DNA of 64,000 nt from the NCBI GenBank assembly GCA_018105865.1, contig CM030835.1, forward strand, positions 8,884,916 to 8,948,915. Reading direction: 5' to 3'. Positions 13,301 to 25,800 of the stretch are shown here, piece by piece (the first letter of the stretch is position 1; each line of letters begins with the position of its first letter). The DNA comes from Metaphire vulgaris. Taxonomy: Eukaryota; Annelida; Clitellata; Crassiclitellata; Megascolecidae. The notes under the pieces were generated by a model. The model was not told the origin of the DNA, searched no databases, and worked only from the letters and a program-made list of their open reading frames with translations. Made by a program: the position numbers and the translations under genes.

Positions 13301-16300
13301 TGTGTAAGTGACAGTGATGTATTTTTTAGAGTGGTGTTTAATTGCTTGACAGGTCAAATTCAATTCAGTGTTAGTTACAATACTTTCTTATTATTAGTGA
13401 ACTTCCATGACGCCATTTTAGTAATGCCCTTAGCATCGGTTGACGGTTGCTCCAGATTTGAATCGTAATCCCTCCTTTGACAAATCTAATAAGTCATTCC
13501 AGTTTTCAGATCTCGGTTATGACGGATAGACAGTAGAGAACAGGTTAATACAATATATTTAGTTTAGAAAAAAGACTTTTTTGAACAGTGTTTGTGAGAA
13601 ATATGATGAGTGTCCACTGTATATTATTATGAAGCAGATAGTTTCAAATGAGGTTAGTAGAATTATTTTATATTATTCTATTTTATATATTTTCTGCTTT
13701 TGCTTTACCTGTTTTTAGTGCATCATATACTGTGCCAATATATATGTGTTAATCACTCTAGGATTGTTAATCTTTTTTTCTATGAACTATTTTATGGAAA
13801 TGAAAACCTCATGGATGGTTGTGTTGCTGCAGTGGTGTAATTTGTGATATTTGGCAATTTTGGGTAAATGTACAATGCACAAATTCTTTTGCCTTTATTC
13901 AAAATTGAAACCGAAGGGGAAACATAGCTGTATATGAATGAACGTAAAAGCCATTCACTGGGATTTTCCTCTAATCAGGTGCTTCCCTATTCTGTATTCT
14001 TCATATCAGATGTATGGAATGTATAACCATAGGATGGAACTGTTTTTAGTTTGCTAAGATGTAATGTAATGTAATGTAATGTAATAAGATATTTGTATAG
14101 CGCCTCTTCTGAAAGATCACTCAGAAGCGCTTCCACAGCAAATTACTGTATATTAACAAAGAGATAAGTTTTAAGTCGTTTCAAAAAGAGGGCCATAGAA
14201 TTAGGAGTTGCTAAGCCACGCATACTGGCGTCAAGAGCATTCCAAAGGATAGGGCCAACTGATTCAAAACCTCGCTTCAGGAACATGGAAGTTCGTGGCT
14301 TGGGGCACACTGAGAAGACCATTGGTTGTGGACCGAAGACATGGCCGACCAGGGATAGAGCTAAGGGGATGGAGTAGCTCTGAAAGGTAAGATGGAGTGG
14401 CACCATAAAGAGAGTGCAACCACTCTCAACATACGAAACTCAACTCAGGATAAGGCAGCCAGTGTAAAATAGACGTCATATAATCACTAATGTGATCACG
14501 TCTTGTGACACCAGCAATCACCCTGGCTGCTGAACGAAGAACCATCTGGAGTTTATCAATCGCACCGATGGAAGACCAGCAAAAAGTGAACCACAGTAGT
14601 CAAGCCTTGAGCAAATAAATGCATGAATCAAAGTAGAAGCAGATGGCATGTCTAGTGTCGTCGAATCACTCTAAGCTGGCGGAGATGGTAGAAGCAACTG
14701 CGACAAAGTGAGTTAATATGATCCATAAAGGTTAACTCAGAGTCAAGAATTTTACCAAGATCACGGACAGAGGAGGAGAAAGAGAGGCCGAGGAAGGCAG
14801 CCTGCACAGACATATGATCAATTTTTTAAGAGCTGACCTCAGTACCAAACCAGATGAGCTGAGTTTTAGCCGGATTAAGTAAAAGACGATTTGAGTGCAT
14901 CCATGAATGAAGTAAGTCAGAGGCTTCAACAAATTCACGAGTGATCTGCAGCGCATTAGTGGGGCTGGAATGTGAATAGGCCTGAATATCATCAGCGTAC
15001 ATATGTTTTTAAAATTATATGGTGCAAACAAGCGTGCAACATCAGCAGTATAAAGTATATACAGAAGTGAACCTGAGGGACTCCACAAGTGACTGGCACT
15101 TCACGGGAGTAGGAAGAACCAAGTGATGCAATCATGCGGCGTTCAGAGAGATAGGATTTTAACCAGGCCAGAGGAAGACCAGAGACACCAAATTAGAAGA
15201 ATATCATGGTCAACAGTGTCGAAAGCAGCACTGACATCAAATAGGGCAAGAAGAGTGACTTCTGACCGATCGATGGCCCTATAGAGATCTGAGAGAAGAT
15301 GCAAGAGAAGCGTTTCAGTGGAGTGTGAAGCACGGAAACCAGACTGGTATTTCGGCAGCAAATCATTAGCCTCAAGATATGGAAGCAGCTGAAGAGTGAC
15401 AACCTTCTCAAGGACCTTAGATAAGAAACGATATGATTAGAAAAGATATGTGTATATAGTTTGTGTGGAATAGTTTGTGTGGAATATATGAATGAAAATA
15501 TGACGGTGCTTTTCTGTATAAGTGGTGGCAATATTTTAATAATCTTTGTTTCATAATTCTTTCAATGTTTGAAACAGTTAATAAAGGAGACTCCAGACCT
15601 GTGGTATGTTGACCTAAGTAGGCCAGCAAGTGAAGAAATTCAGGACGACGGACCTGCATCTGTACGCGATGTGCTGATATTTCTCCACTTGGCCTGTTTT
15701 GTCTCACCTTATTCTTTGCCTTCAACAAAGACTGCAGGTTGGTGCTGCTTTTCTTGTTAGAATATATACATGAATATTACTTAAAATAGATATATCTTAG
15801 CATTTATTTATCCATTTCAAAATTAGTTGGGTTTATATTTTGTAAATTTGCATTAGAGAGCTGTCTTTTGAGACTTTTTAGTCATGTTCATTTTCAAGGT
15901 GTGGTTCATACTGTGTAATTGCTGGTATAATTACATTATTATTATTTGTAGTAGTAGTAGTTGTAGGTGTAGCTGTCATAGGTAGTAATAGTAATAGTAA
16001 CAGTCATTGTAATAGTCGCAGTCATAGTAGAAGTTCGAGATAATTTACATGGTTCTACAACTCAAAAAGTATCACAAGACAGGAGTGCTTCACATGATGT
16101 TGTTCAATAATGCTTGAAAGAAACATCTTTAACCTCTTTTTAAAAGTAAATTTCAAGGATTTTCTGTAGTCCATTAAATTTATTGTTTACTAAATATTGT
16201 GACTTTAATAGCAAGATGAAATACAATAATGATTAATAAAACTTAACATTTTTGTTGTGTGTTTTTTATATATATATACAAAGTAGTAAAGCGAAGACAA

Positions 16301-19300
16301 TATCTGACTCCAAAGCTTCCTCAATTTGGAGACTCAGTTTGTGTTTCGCTTACTTATGTTGTGTCTCCCAGCGACTTCTATGTTCATTTGGTAATGTTTG
16401 AATCATTCAATTGGCCACTTTCTGTACTGCTAAATAATTGTAATTACTAATTGAGGCATCACGGTAGCATTTTTGAAGCATTGATGCATTTTTTTGTTTG
16501 CAGTGATTTTCTTTTATCAACTGATTACCAGTTTGGTTTGAAAGCTCTGATTTCAGCTAGTTTGTTGTTTTTCCATTCAATTTTTCAAATGTTCATAAAG
16601 TTGTTAATTTTTTTCATTGATTGAGTTTTGGGATTTTTTGATAGAATGGGGCGGATGCACGTCATTTGCAGGAACTCATGATGTCTATGAAGAAAACCTA
16701 TGACGAGGATAATGGAGACTTGTATACACTTTTCTGTCCGGCAAAAGGTTTTCACTGCAGAATTTGATCTTTAGTAAAATCAGCAACATCTAATTTATAA
16801 TAAATGTGTTACAGTAGCTGGAACTGGAAGAAACTGAATGGATTATGCTCTTGATTTCCACTTAATTTAAAATCATGTTTTGTTATGAGAATAATGGAAT
16901 TTTGCAGTGATAGTAATGCTATGTTTGCAGAAATTCCATTGCATAATTTTGCAGTTCATTTGTTTATAAAAATTTATTATATATAAATAAAGGAATTTCA
17001 ACAGTTAATGCAAGCACACACTCCCACAGGACCAAAATAAATACTTTGAGCTCATAAAGCTAGATGCATAAAAACAAATGGAAGTTCAGTCTTTTTGGTT
17101 ATGGTATGTACCTGGTACAGAACATTCATGCTGATCAAACATGCTTGAAGGTATTGATCATTCATATTGATCAAACATGCTTGAAGGTATTGATCATTCA
17201 TATTGATCAAACATGCTTGAGGGCAGAAATTCCATTGCATAATTTTGCAGTTCATTCATTTATCTCACAATAGTGAGAGTTATTGAAGACAGAATGCGAG
17301 GAGGTTGTCTTGTGCTAAATGCTGAAATGGAATTTTTGACTGGTTGATGTGACATCAGTAGTGAACAATGACGTGCAGACTGGTGAGAATGGATACAAGG
17401 TTGGGCATAGTATAGCACACAATTTCCAGTATGTATCATATTCAGGTATAGGTAAAATTCAGAGTTCCTTGATGAAGTCAGGAGTTGTCTTCTTTCTGAA
17501 TTTCTATAATAGTTGTAATTTAATTGCTCGTATGTGAGGAGTCTTTTGTAATGATTTTAGAGATATTTCCTGCTTTTGCTGTAGGCATGCTTTGCGTGGC
17601 GCAGTACGGCAGCGATGGGATGTGGTACAGGGCTGAGGTGGTAGACCTGGTGGGAAGTGGTCAGGTCAAGATCTGCTACGTTGATTTTGGAAATCAGGAA
17701 GTCGTGTCTGTTTGGAATCTGAAGAAGCTTCTTGATGCGTTTATGATTCTTCCTGCCCAGGTTTATCTGAACTCTTGTTCTAGTCGTAGCTGATTTGTCA
17801 CTGATAATTATGAATATTATTCATTTCTGCTGTAAGTGAGCAGTATTTGAAAGAATACTGATGTTTAATTAGTGCCTCTAATTGTACGATGGAGATTATT
17901 GTACGATTAAAATTGTTGTTTTGGAAAATATTGCAAATGCTTCTGGTGTAGCATATTTCAGTAATGCAGCTACTGCAGTAAAGTCAGAGATTTGTTTTTT
18001 GTCCCTCTGTTTGCTTAAAATTCTGCATTTTAAAAATTCAATTGGGCTGCCTTTGTTATTTTAAAGTAATGTCTTCTTTGAATTGTCTTTTTACAGGCTG
18101 TTCATTGTCAGTTGGCTGATGTTGATACTGTTAACAAATCTGGATTATGGTCTGAAGAGGTACACAGTTTTTCTTTCACTTGAATCTGTTTGCATCCTTT
18201 TTCAAGTCTGTAACAATTCTTATTTAAGAAATTCTTTATCTTGTTTATTTTACAATTTTATTGTTATATTGTATATTTATTGTTACTTATTGTAGTATTA
18301 GTATTCCAAGTGGGCCTTTGTATTTTGCAGTTTACTTTTGTTTTCTGTCTGAATTTAATCTCCTGGGTCTGTGTTCTTGTTCATAAATCTTGATAAACTT
18401 ATGCGATTGTTTTATTCCAGTTGGCCATCTGTATTTCCAGTTTGATTTCTGTTGTTCACTTCTTAATATATGCAGCTCTATTTTTGACTCAACTTGTTTG
18501 GTCTTGTTCAGTGGTTTTATCTTGAATTTTTATGAATAGATTAGAAGTATCAAAATACTCTGAATACAAATTATTTGTAATTTTACTTAAAAGTCTCTTT
18601 CTTCTTACTCTAATGGCTAGAAAAAGCAGATTTCCAAGGATGTACACATTTGACAGCTCTAAAAAATTGTCAGACACTGGTGATTATACATTTTAACCCT
18701 TAAACCCGTGAAACTGAGTATGCTCAGTTGCATTGCATATAGTTTCAAAGTATCTGTCGTTTAAGGGTTAAAATATAGATTCAGTTTTAGGGAAATTGTT
18801 ACAGTATCTGTTTTTAATCTTTGAAAAGTTTTGGTTGCTTTTCTGTAGGAATACTGTTTAGAATTCTTTCTGCTCTGCACTTGCATCTTTTTAGTGTTTC
18901 AGCCCTGGACACCTTAAAGGAATTATTTTCAGTTGCAGTTTGAGGTGTCTGTAGTGCTTCTGTTGGAAATTTGTCATATAATGTTTGATACATTAACTTT
19001 TTTGAGGCGGATGTCAACCAAAGTCAACTTCTAGGCATAGGACAGATGTCAATCAAAGTCGACATTGAGGGGTAGAGGGCTGACAGTACATATCTGTCGA
19101 TAAAAGTCGACATATTGCACACGAAGCATTTAGATGCTATTATGTTTTATCGGTGGTGCCAGTGCAGCTGTGCCTCTTAGTGGGGAGGACTAATCAAGCA
19201 GTAAATAGTGTGAAAATTTGTGTTGTAAAAAATATTCTACTTTATGAGAGTAGTTAAAAAAATAATTCCACCTCAAAAGAGTTAATCCAGCCATCCTTGG

Positions 19301-20578
19301 TTTTACACACACATGAACACACACACACACTTTGTTCAATTTTTCTCATTGATTTATGTGCTTGCTAAAACATGGCATTTTTTACATGTAGCATATCCTT
19401 GTTTCAGGCAACAGAGTTTTTGTCCAAGATGCTGAATGAAGTGGATTTAACGGTGAAAGTTAAAGGTATCAGAGTTATGTTAGGCTTTGTCAAGGTTTTA
19501 AATAATTTAAAAGTGATTTTTAAAACAGAGCTGTTGTCTTCCTATTACTATTGTTGCTGTTGTTATATTTATTATTATTATGATTACTGCTATTAAAAAG
19601 TTTCTTGCTTATTATTTGTTCTGTTTTCTTTCCAGAAACCATTAATCGTTCCACTCTGTCTGTCTACTTACATAGTGAAATGCTTCTGCATTCAGTGAAC
19701 ACATCACTTATATCAAACGGATGGGCCATGGCAACAGGACCAGGGTGAATTTATTTTGCTATAAATTAATTATTTTGTTTGTGTCATTCCATTCTGTTGA
19801 TTGGTTATTCTGCCTTAGTGATCTATTTTTTGTTTAAAAAATCGAGTTTCTCTACTTTGCTTTCTTTATATGAACTGATTAGTGTTAGGTCTGCCTGTTG
19901 ATTTGTTTTTTTTTAGTTGGGAACCTCCAAAGACTGCAAAGTCATTGTACAAAATAGCTCAGAATCAGAAGAAACGAGCGGACGACGTAAGCTGTCGTTG
20001 TTGGCATTATTAGTGTTACTTAGGAAGGCTGTACTTGTTGCTGTATTTGTTTTTATTGAGCCTGCTGCTCGAACTGTTGATTTTTATGTCTTGCCTACTA
20101 TTGCTCCATATGATAATGCTGTGAATAGCATTTGTCGCAAGCTATGTATTTGCTCTCAACTTCGGTTTGTTGATTAGAAGAGAATGTGGTTATTACATTT
20201 GTTGAGGCTGCATACAGCGGAGGGTTTTTTAAAATTTATAGCATCCGTGCACGTATTAAATTGGCATTTGTTACAGCTCCAATTTTGCTAGTTAAATTCA
20301 ACTATTTGCTTGTATTTGTGCAAAGTTTTAGTCTTCTTTTTAAGACTTTGTGACTACTAAACATGCTGGTGGTGTTGCCTGATTTGCTTGGTTTAGCACT
20401 ACTTCCTATTCCAAAAATGGACTTAATCATTTTGTGGGACTAAAGTTTGTTTTGAGGCTAAAATTAGTTTTATTAAAAAATTGGAGTGTTTTAATAGATA
20501 TGATGAATCCTTGAGGTGACTTGGCAGTTGCATCTACTGTGTTGACTGATTTACAAATGCCAAATTTCTTAACAGTGT

Positions 20579-20617
<39 letters not shown>

Positions 20618-22839
20618 TTGTGTGTAAAGTCACTGAAAACAGAAATTACTCGTGCATTTGCCTTTTGGAATCCAATATTTACCATCTGTAAACCCCAGTT
20701 CTCCTAAGTGTGTCCCAAGCTTGAACCTCTCATTCCTGAAATGAGGTTTTGAAACACTTGGCCCTATCTTCTGGAATGTTCTTGACCCAGTACACATAAT
20801 TTAACAACTGCTGATTCCATGGCCTTCTTTTTGAAACAACATAAAACTCGTCTCTTTATTAATCTGGAGTAATCAAAGTGGAAGCGCTTCTGAGTGATTC
20901 TTCAGAAGACGTGCGATACAAATTTTCTGTTGCATTGCAGCTGTTGACTGTCAATGTGCTTGGCTATGGTTTCTACAGGAGTTGTCAAAATTATTGAAAG
21001 CAAGAGACTCTCGGGGGCAGACGGATGTTGGTCAGATCAGCACAGTGACTGATGGTAAATCAAAACAAGAAAAACCATCCGGGCCAGTTGTGACTGTTTC
21101 ACACATAGAATCTCCGGGAGAATTCTACATTCAGGCTGTGGATGATAGCAAAGATGTCCAGAGGTGAGTCGGCAGATTAGTAGCAATTTTGTGATATCAT
21201 GTTCAGAATGGTTTGTTTCTTCATCGGAAACATTTGCATGTTGTCTCACTCTGAGGTTTCAATATTGTTTGGGCCTATATGTATGTATGCAGTTTAATTT
21301 CTTTTATAATACTCGACATCTGGATTCACTCTTTTGTTTGTCTATAGTTCCATGGCAGACAACATATGTGTTGTTGAAAGTTGTCCTTTGCAACTACTCA
21401 TTGAACTGTTCTTCACCACTTCATTTTGCAACCATGTGCAACACGTTATTATACTTGTCAGTATACCAGCTGATCTAGCGGGCTGGCCAGCTGGAAGACC
21501 AGTCTCTCTGGATGTTTTGTCATTTAATTTTTAAATTGATTGAAATCAGTTAACCCTTTTGCCCTGGCAATCTGTATAACCAATACTGTATGTTATAAAA
21601 CCAAAATATTGACCTTATGTGGCCTAAGGGTTAAGCTAGAAACAGCATTTCAATAGACTCTAAGCATTTAATTTTTGAATTACAAAAAGCCTCCTGAAAA
21701 TTATATCGGTTATATTTCTCTCTACCAGGCTCTTTGCTGATATGAATAGCTTCTTTGATGATGGGCATACAGGCGATAGTGCAGACAATGTGACTGGTTC
21801 TAACACCAGCTGGAAATTGGGAGACTTGTGTGCAGTTAGCAATCCAGACGATCAGCGATGGTATCGAGCTCAAATAAAAAAGATATCTGAGTCGAATCAA
21901 CCTACTGCTGAGGTTCATTTCAGATACTAGTAAACCATTTTAGATTAAAATAAACAGTTTTTGGAAGTTGAGATGAGCAGTTTGATGGTGAAACTGTTTG
22001 TAAGTTAAGAGAGTTAATCAAAGGAAAATCAACTATCATATATTATCTTAAATTTATTTTATGTATAACTTTCTTAAAAGAGTTTGGTTGATTTTGAAGG
22101 GAATGTGATCTGCACAATCTTGATTATTTTGCAACAATCGCATCTGACTGATTTTCTAAAAACTGGTGAATTTTTTTAATGCTTCCTTATCACCAGCTCA
22201 AGCTTACTTTATGTGTTATTTTGCCCTGATAACTCATATTTTGTCAGAATATGCTTTAGGCCTAATCTAGCCATATTCTGGTTTTTCAGAATTTTGCAAT
22301 CCAGATTATATCTGTAACAATGGAAAAAATGAGTGCAGCACTTTACCAAAGACTGTAATAAGAGATTACAATTGAGTAGCTTAAAATGAGCACGGCCTAT
22401 GTTTTTACTGGACCACAGCGTATATCTTATGAGGCTTGAAACGATTTGCTTTTACTAGAGTCTGTGCAAAGTAATCTTTTAATTGTGTGCTTAGATATGT
22501 TTCAGTATAAGCAGATTGTTATTATACCAGTCTAAAGAAACTTTATGGAACTGTTTTTATTGCTGTTCCCTTTTTCATTCAATTTATATTATGTTATGCT
22601 TTCTTTGCAACTGTATCTTTAGGTGTGCTGTGTGGATTTTGGTTTCAAATTTGAGGAGAACGTAGCAAGTCTTCGTCTTATTCCAGATCATTTAAATCCT
22701 GCAAGGCATTTTGCCACACGTTGCCATTTTGTGGATATCATCCCTGCTGGTGATCCAAATCGCTGGTCACAGACATCTTGTGATGCTTTAAAATCTCTGG
22801 TTGCTGGCAAGACCTGTTATCTTGTTGAAAAGGTGAGTG

Positions 22840-22875
<36 letters not shown>

Positions 22876-25800
22876 TATGAACTGATTATGGTGGTGTATC
22901 TTATAACAATGAATGTTCTGGATAACTACGGACAGGAGCTGTTTTCAGTTCTCGTTTAAATGCTTCTGGTGTCTTTGCCATAGTTGTTGATGATGACAAG
23001 CTATTCCATACTTTGGCAACCGCTACCAGAAACATGTGGTCACCAATGGTAACGTGGCTCGTAGAATAGTGTAGAATCTTGTTGAGACGGCAAGTGTAGA
23101 TTAATGGGTTTTGTGTGTAGATTTGTATGGTTTTTGATGCATTCTGGTGTTTTGGCTTGGTTTCAGATGTTCTATAAGTTTATTTGCAGTTAATGTTTTG
23201 ATGTTGTACAACCAAATAAAGATGCACTCTGAGTAAATCGAGATTAAGACCGATCGTGGTCTGACATCTTTGCCTTTTCAGGCTCTGATGTTGCAATATA
23301 TAAATACGTGTGCATTGTTGGTGGCCATTTGAGTTGTAATTCTTGAATTAAAGATTTTGTTGTTTAGTTTATCGTTATTGATTGTGATCTCCTCTCATCA
23401 GCAATAATCTGCATTCATGTATTTCTGGTCCTGTTCAATATTCTAATTTTAAGTTATTTTCTAGTACTTCTTCCATCTGATTCTAGCATTTTTATAGTTC
23501 ATTTTTTCTAATCCTGCTCGCTCTAAATACATTATAGAAGTTCAGTGTAACAATGTAACAACAGTGTTCAGTGTGACAACTTGACGTTGTCAAATGCCCT
23601 TTCATAATGAATCATCATTTGGTAGCTGTAGTATGATTGTAGGATGCAATTCCAAGTGAATCTGGCTCCATTCCGGTGGATCTGATATATGAAATAAGAA
23701 TAAAAGGAGGAGCGGTAACTCCAGACGTTGAGATTTATCTAAGTGTTGCAGATACTCTGCGTGACAAGGGTCTTGCGCTCAAGAAGCGTGTGATGTTAGT
23801 AAGATTTGCAACCTTTTTGTTGTCGTTTGTTTCTTGTACAATCAGCGTGTTTAATCAAGAATAATGCGTGAATTAGATCTGTTATTTTTCATACAGTTTT
23901 GTTTAAATTCTTCACATGATGTGTGATTCTATCAAATTGGTTATATCTGTATAACTCTGCAAACCAGCATTGTTTTGCCATTTCTTTCACCGAACATATG
24001 TTTTCACATGGAACATAATTTGTCATTCTACTTTGGATAAATGGCAGAACATGATATTAAGTTGACCAGTGAGTGAATAATTGCTTGATTTTCTTTATTA
24101 TATGAAACCTCTATGAATTAAAATTATTAATGTATGAGTAAAGTTAAATTGTGAGGCCAACTATGTGGTGCATACTTTATGCTCATGAAATCAGGGATAT
24201 GGCTTTAGAGCTTATTCACTTTGGCTATAATTAAAGAAGTGTTTACACAGTAGGCCTTTGACTTTGATGTAATGTAATTGGCAATTTATGTAGCAGCATT
24301 TGAATAGTATACTTAGAGCTATCGACTAATTGACCACGCAGATATTTAAAATCTATTGCTACCACGATGAGTGTGATATTTCATGGCCGGTGAAATTGCA
24401 TTTCAGAAGTAAAGCAGTTCAACCTGCTGAAGATCAGCAGAGACAGGACCCAGCGACACCACTCCTCACGTCACTGACCCAGGTGACTGCCAGTGACACC
24501 GTCGCAGTCGTAGACATCCCAAATGCTTCGGTATCAGTAGCTGCTCAGAAACGCGATCTTGAAGAGTCTACAGGTGATGATCCTTTGTCTGATCTTCCAG
24601 CAATTTCCTCTAAGAAACCTGATTCTGAAGATTTCACAGGTAACGATCCTTCACCTGAGCTTCCGGCATTTTCTGCTGTGGAACAGGATTTAGAAGAGTC
24701 TACGGATGACTATCCTCCGCCTGAAATTCCAGCCTCAGAGAAGTTAGTTCTTGGAGTTACGCATGTTGATCAGGACTGTGTTATTTATGGACAAGAAATT
24801 AAAAAAGGTAACACTCTTTGATAGCAGATATGTTGCAAAATCATCTCTAACAGTTTATTTGTTGCATGTTTGAGGCTTAATCATTAGTGTTCAGTTATTT
24901 TTTTCAGACGTTTCTATCAGTAGATCTTAAGCCTTAAAACGCCATATACTTTGGTTGCAACGAGGACCGAGTATATTCAGTTCTGGTTATTTAACCCCTT
25001 TAGCGTGTAATAAAATTTTCCAAGACGTTACCAATGTGTGTTATTAATTTTGGAGAATAACGTTATTTTGAACTGTTAACATGTACTTTTTAAACTTACT
25101 ATATTTCAGGCTATATAGAAGCTACAAAGATGTGGTTTGCATCATTGTTTAGCATTTTTATTGTACTTACCATCCATCCGTGCCAAAAAGAAATTTAGGG
25201 GTTGGGTCCACCCTACAGACCAAAAATATGACCTCCTCCCAAAAAAATACGTTCAAAGGTCAATAAAAATTTTTTCAGCGGTGACCCCCTAGGTTCAGCG
25301 GCAAAGTTTGTTGGTTGGTGTTTGGAACAGATTAGTTCTAAAATTTTGAAGATGGGACCCAATTTGGGGAGTTATGGTGTTTCTACACCAGGCACCCGTT
25401 GACTTCGGAGAAGTGACATTTTTTGCGAGAATCTCAAATCTGAAACACCTTACCTTGCAGGCTATATAGAAGCTACAAGGATGTGGTTTGCATCATTGTT
25501 TAGCATTTTTATTGTACTTACCATCCATCCGTGCCAAAAAGAAAATTTGGGGTTTGGCCCACCTACAGGCCAAAATATGACCCCTGCCAAAAATTTTCTT
25601 CTAAGGTCAATAAAAGAAATTTTTCAGTGGTGACCCCCTAGGTTCAGCAGTACAGTTGTAGGTGGGTGTCTTTGGAACAGATCAGTTCAAAAATTATGTA
25701 GATCGGTCCTATGGTAGATAATCAAAGACAGGAAAACTAGCAGCTCATCCATACCCAGTCCTCCCATTTGAGCAACCTTGAGTGCCTGGCCAAGGTTACT

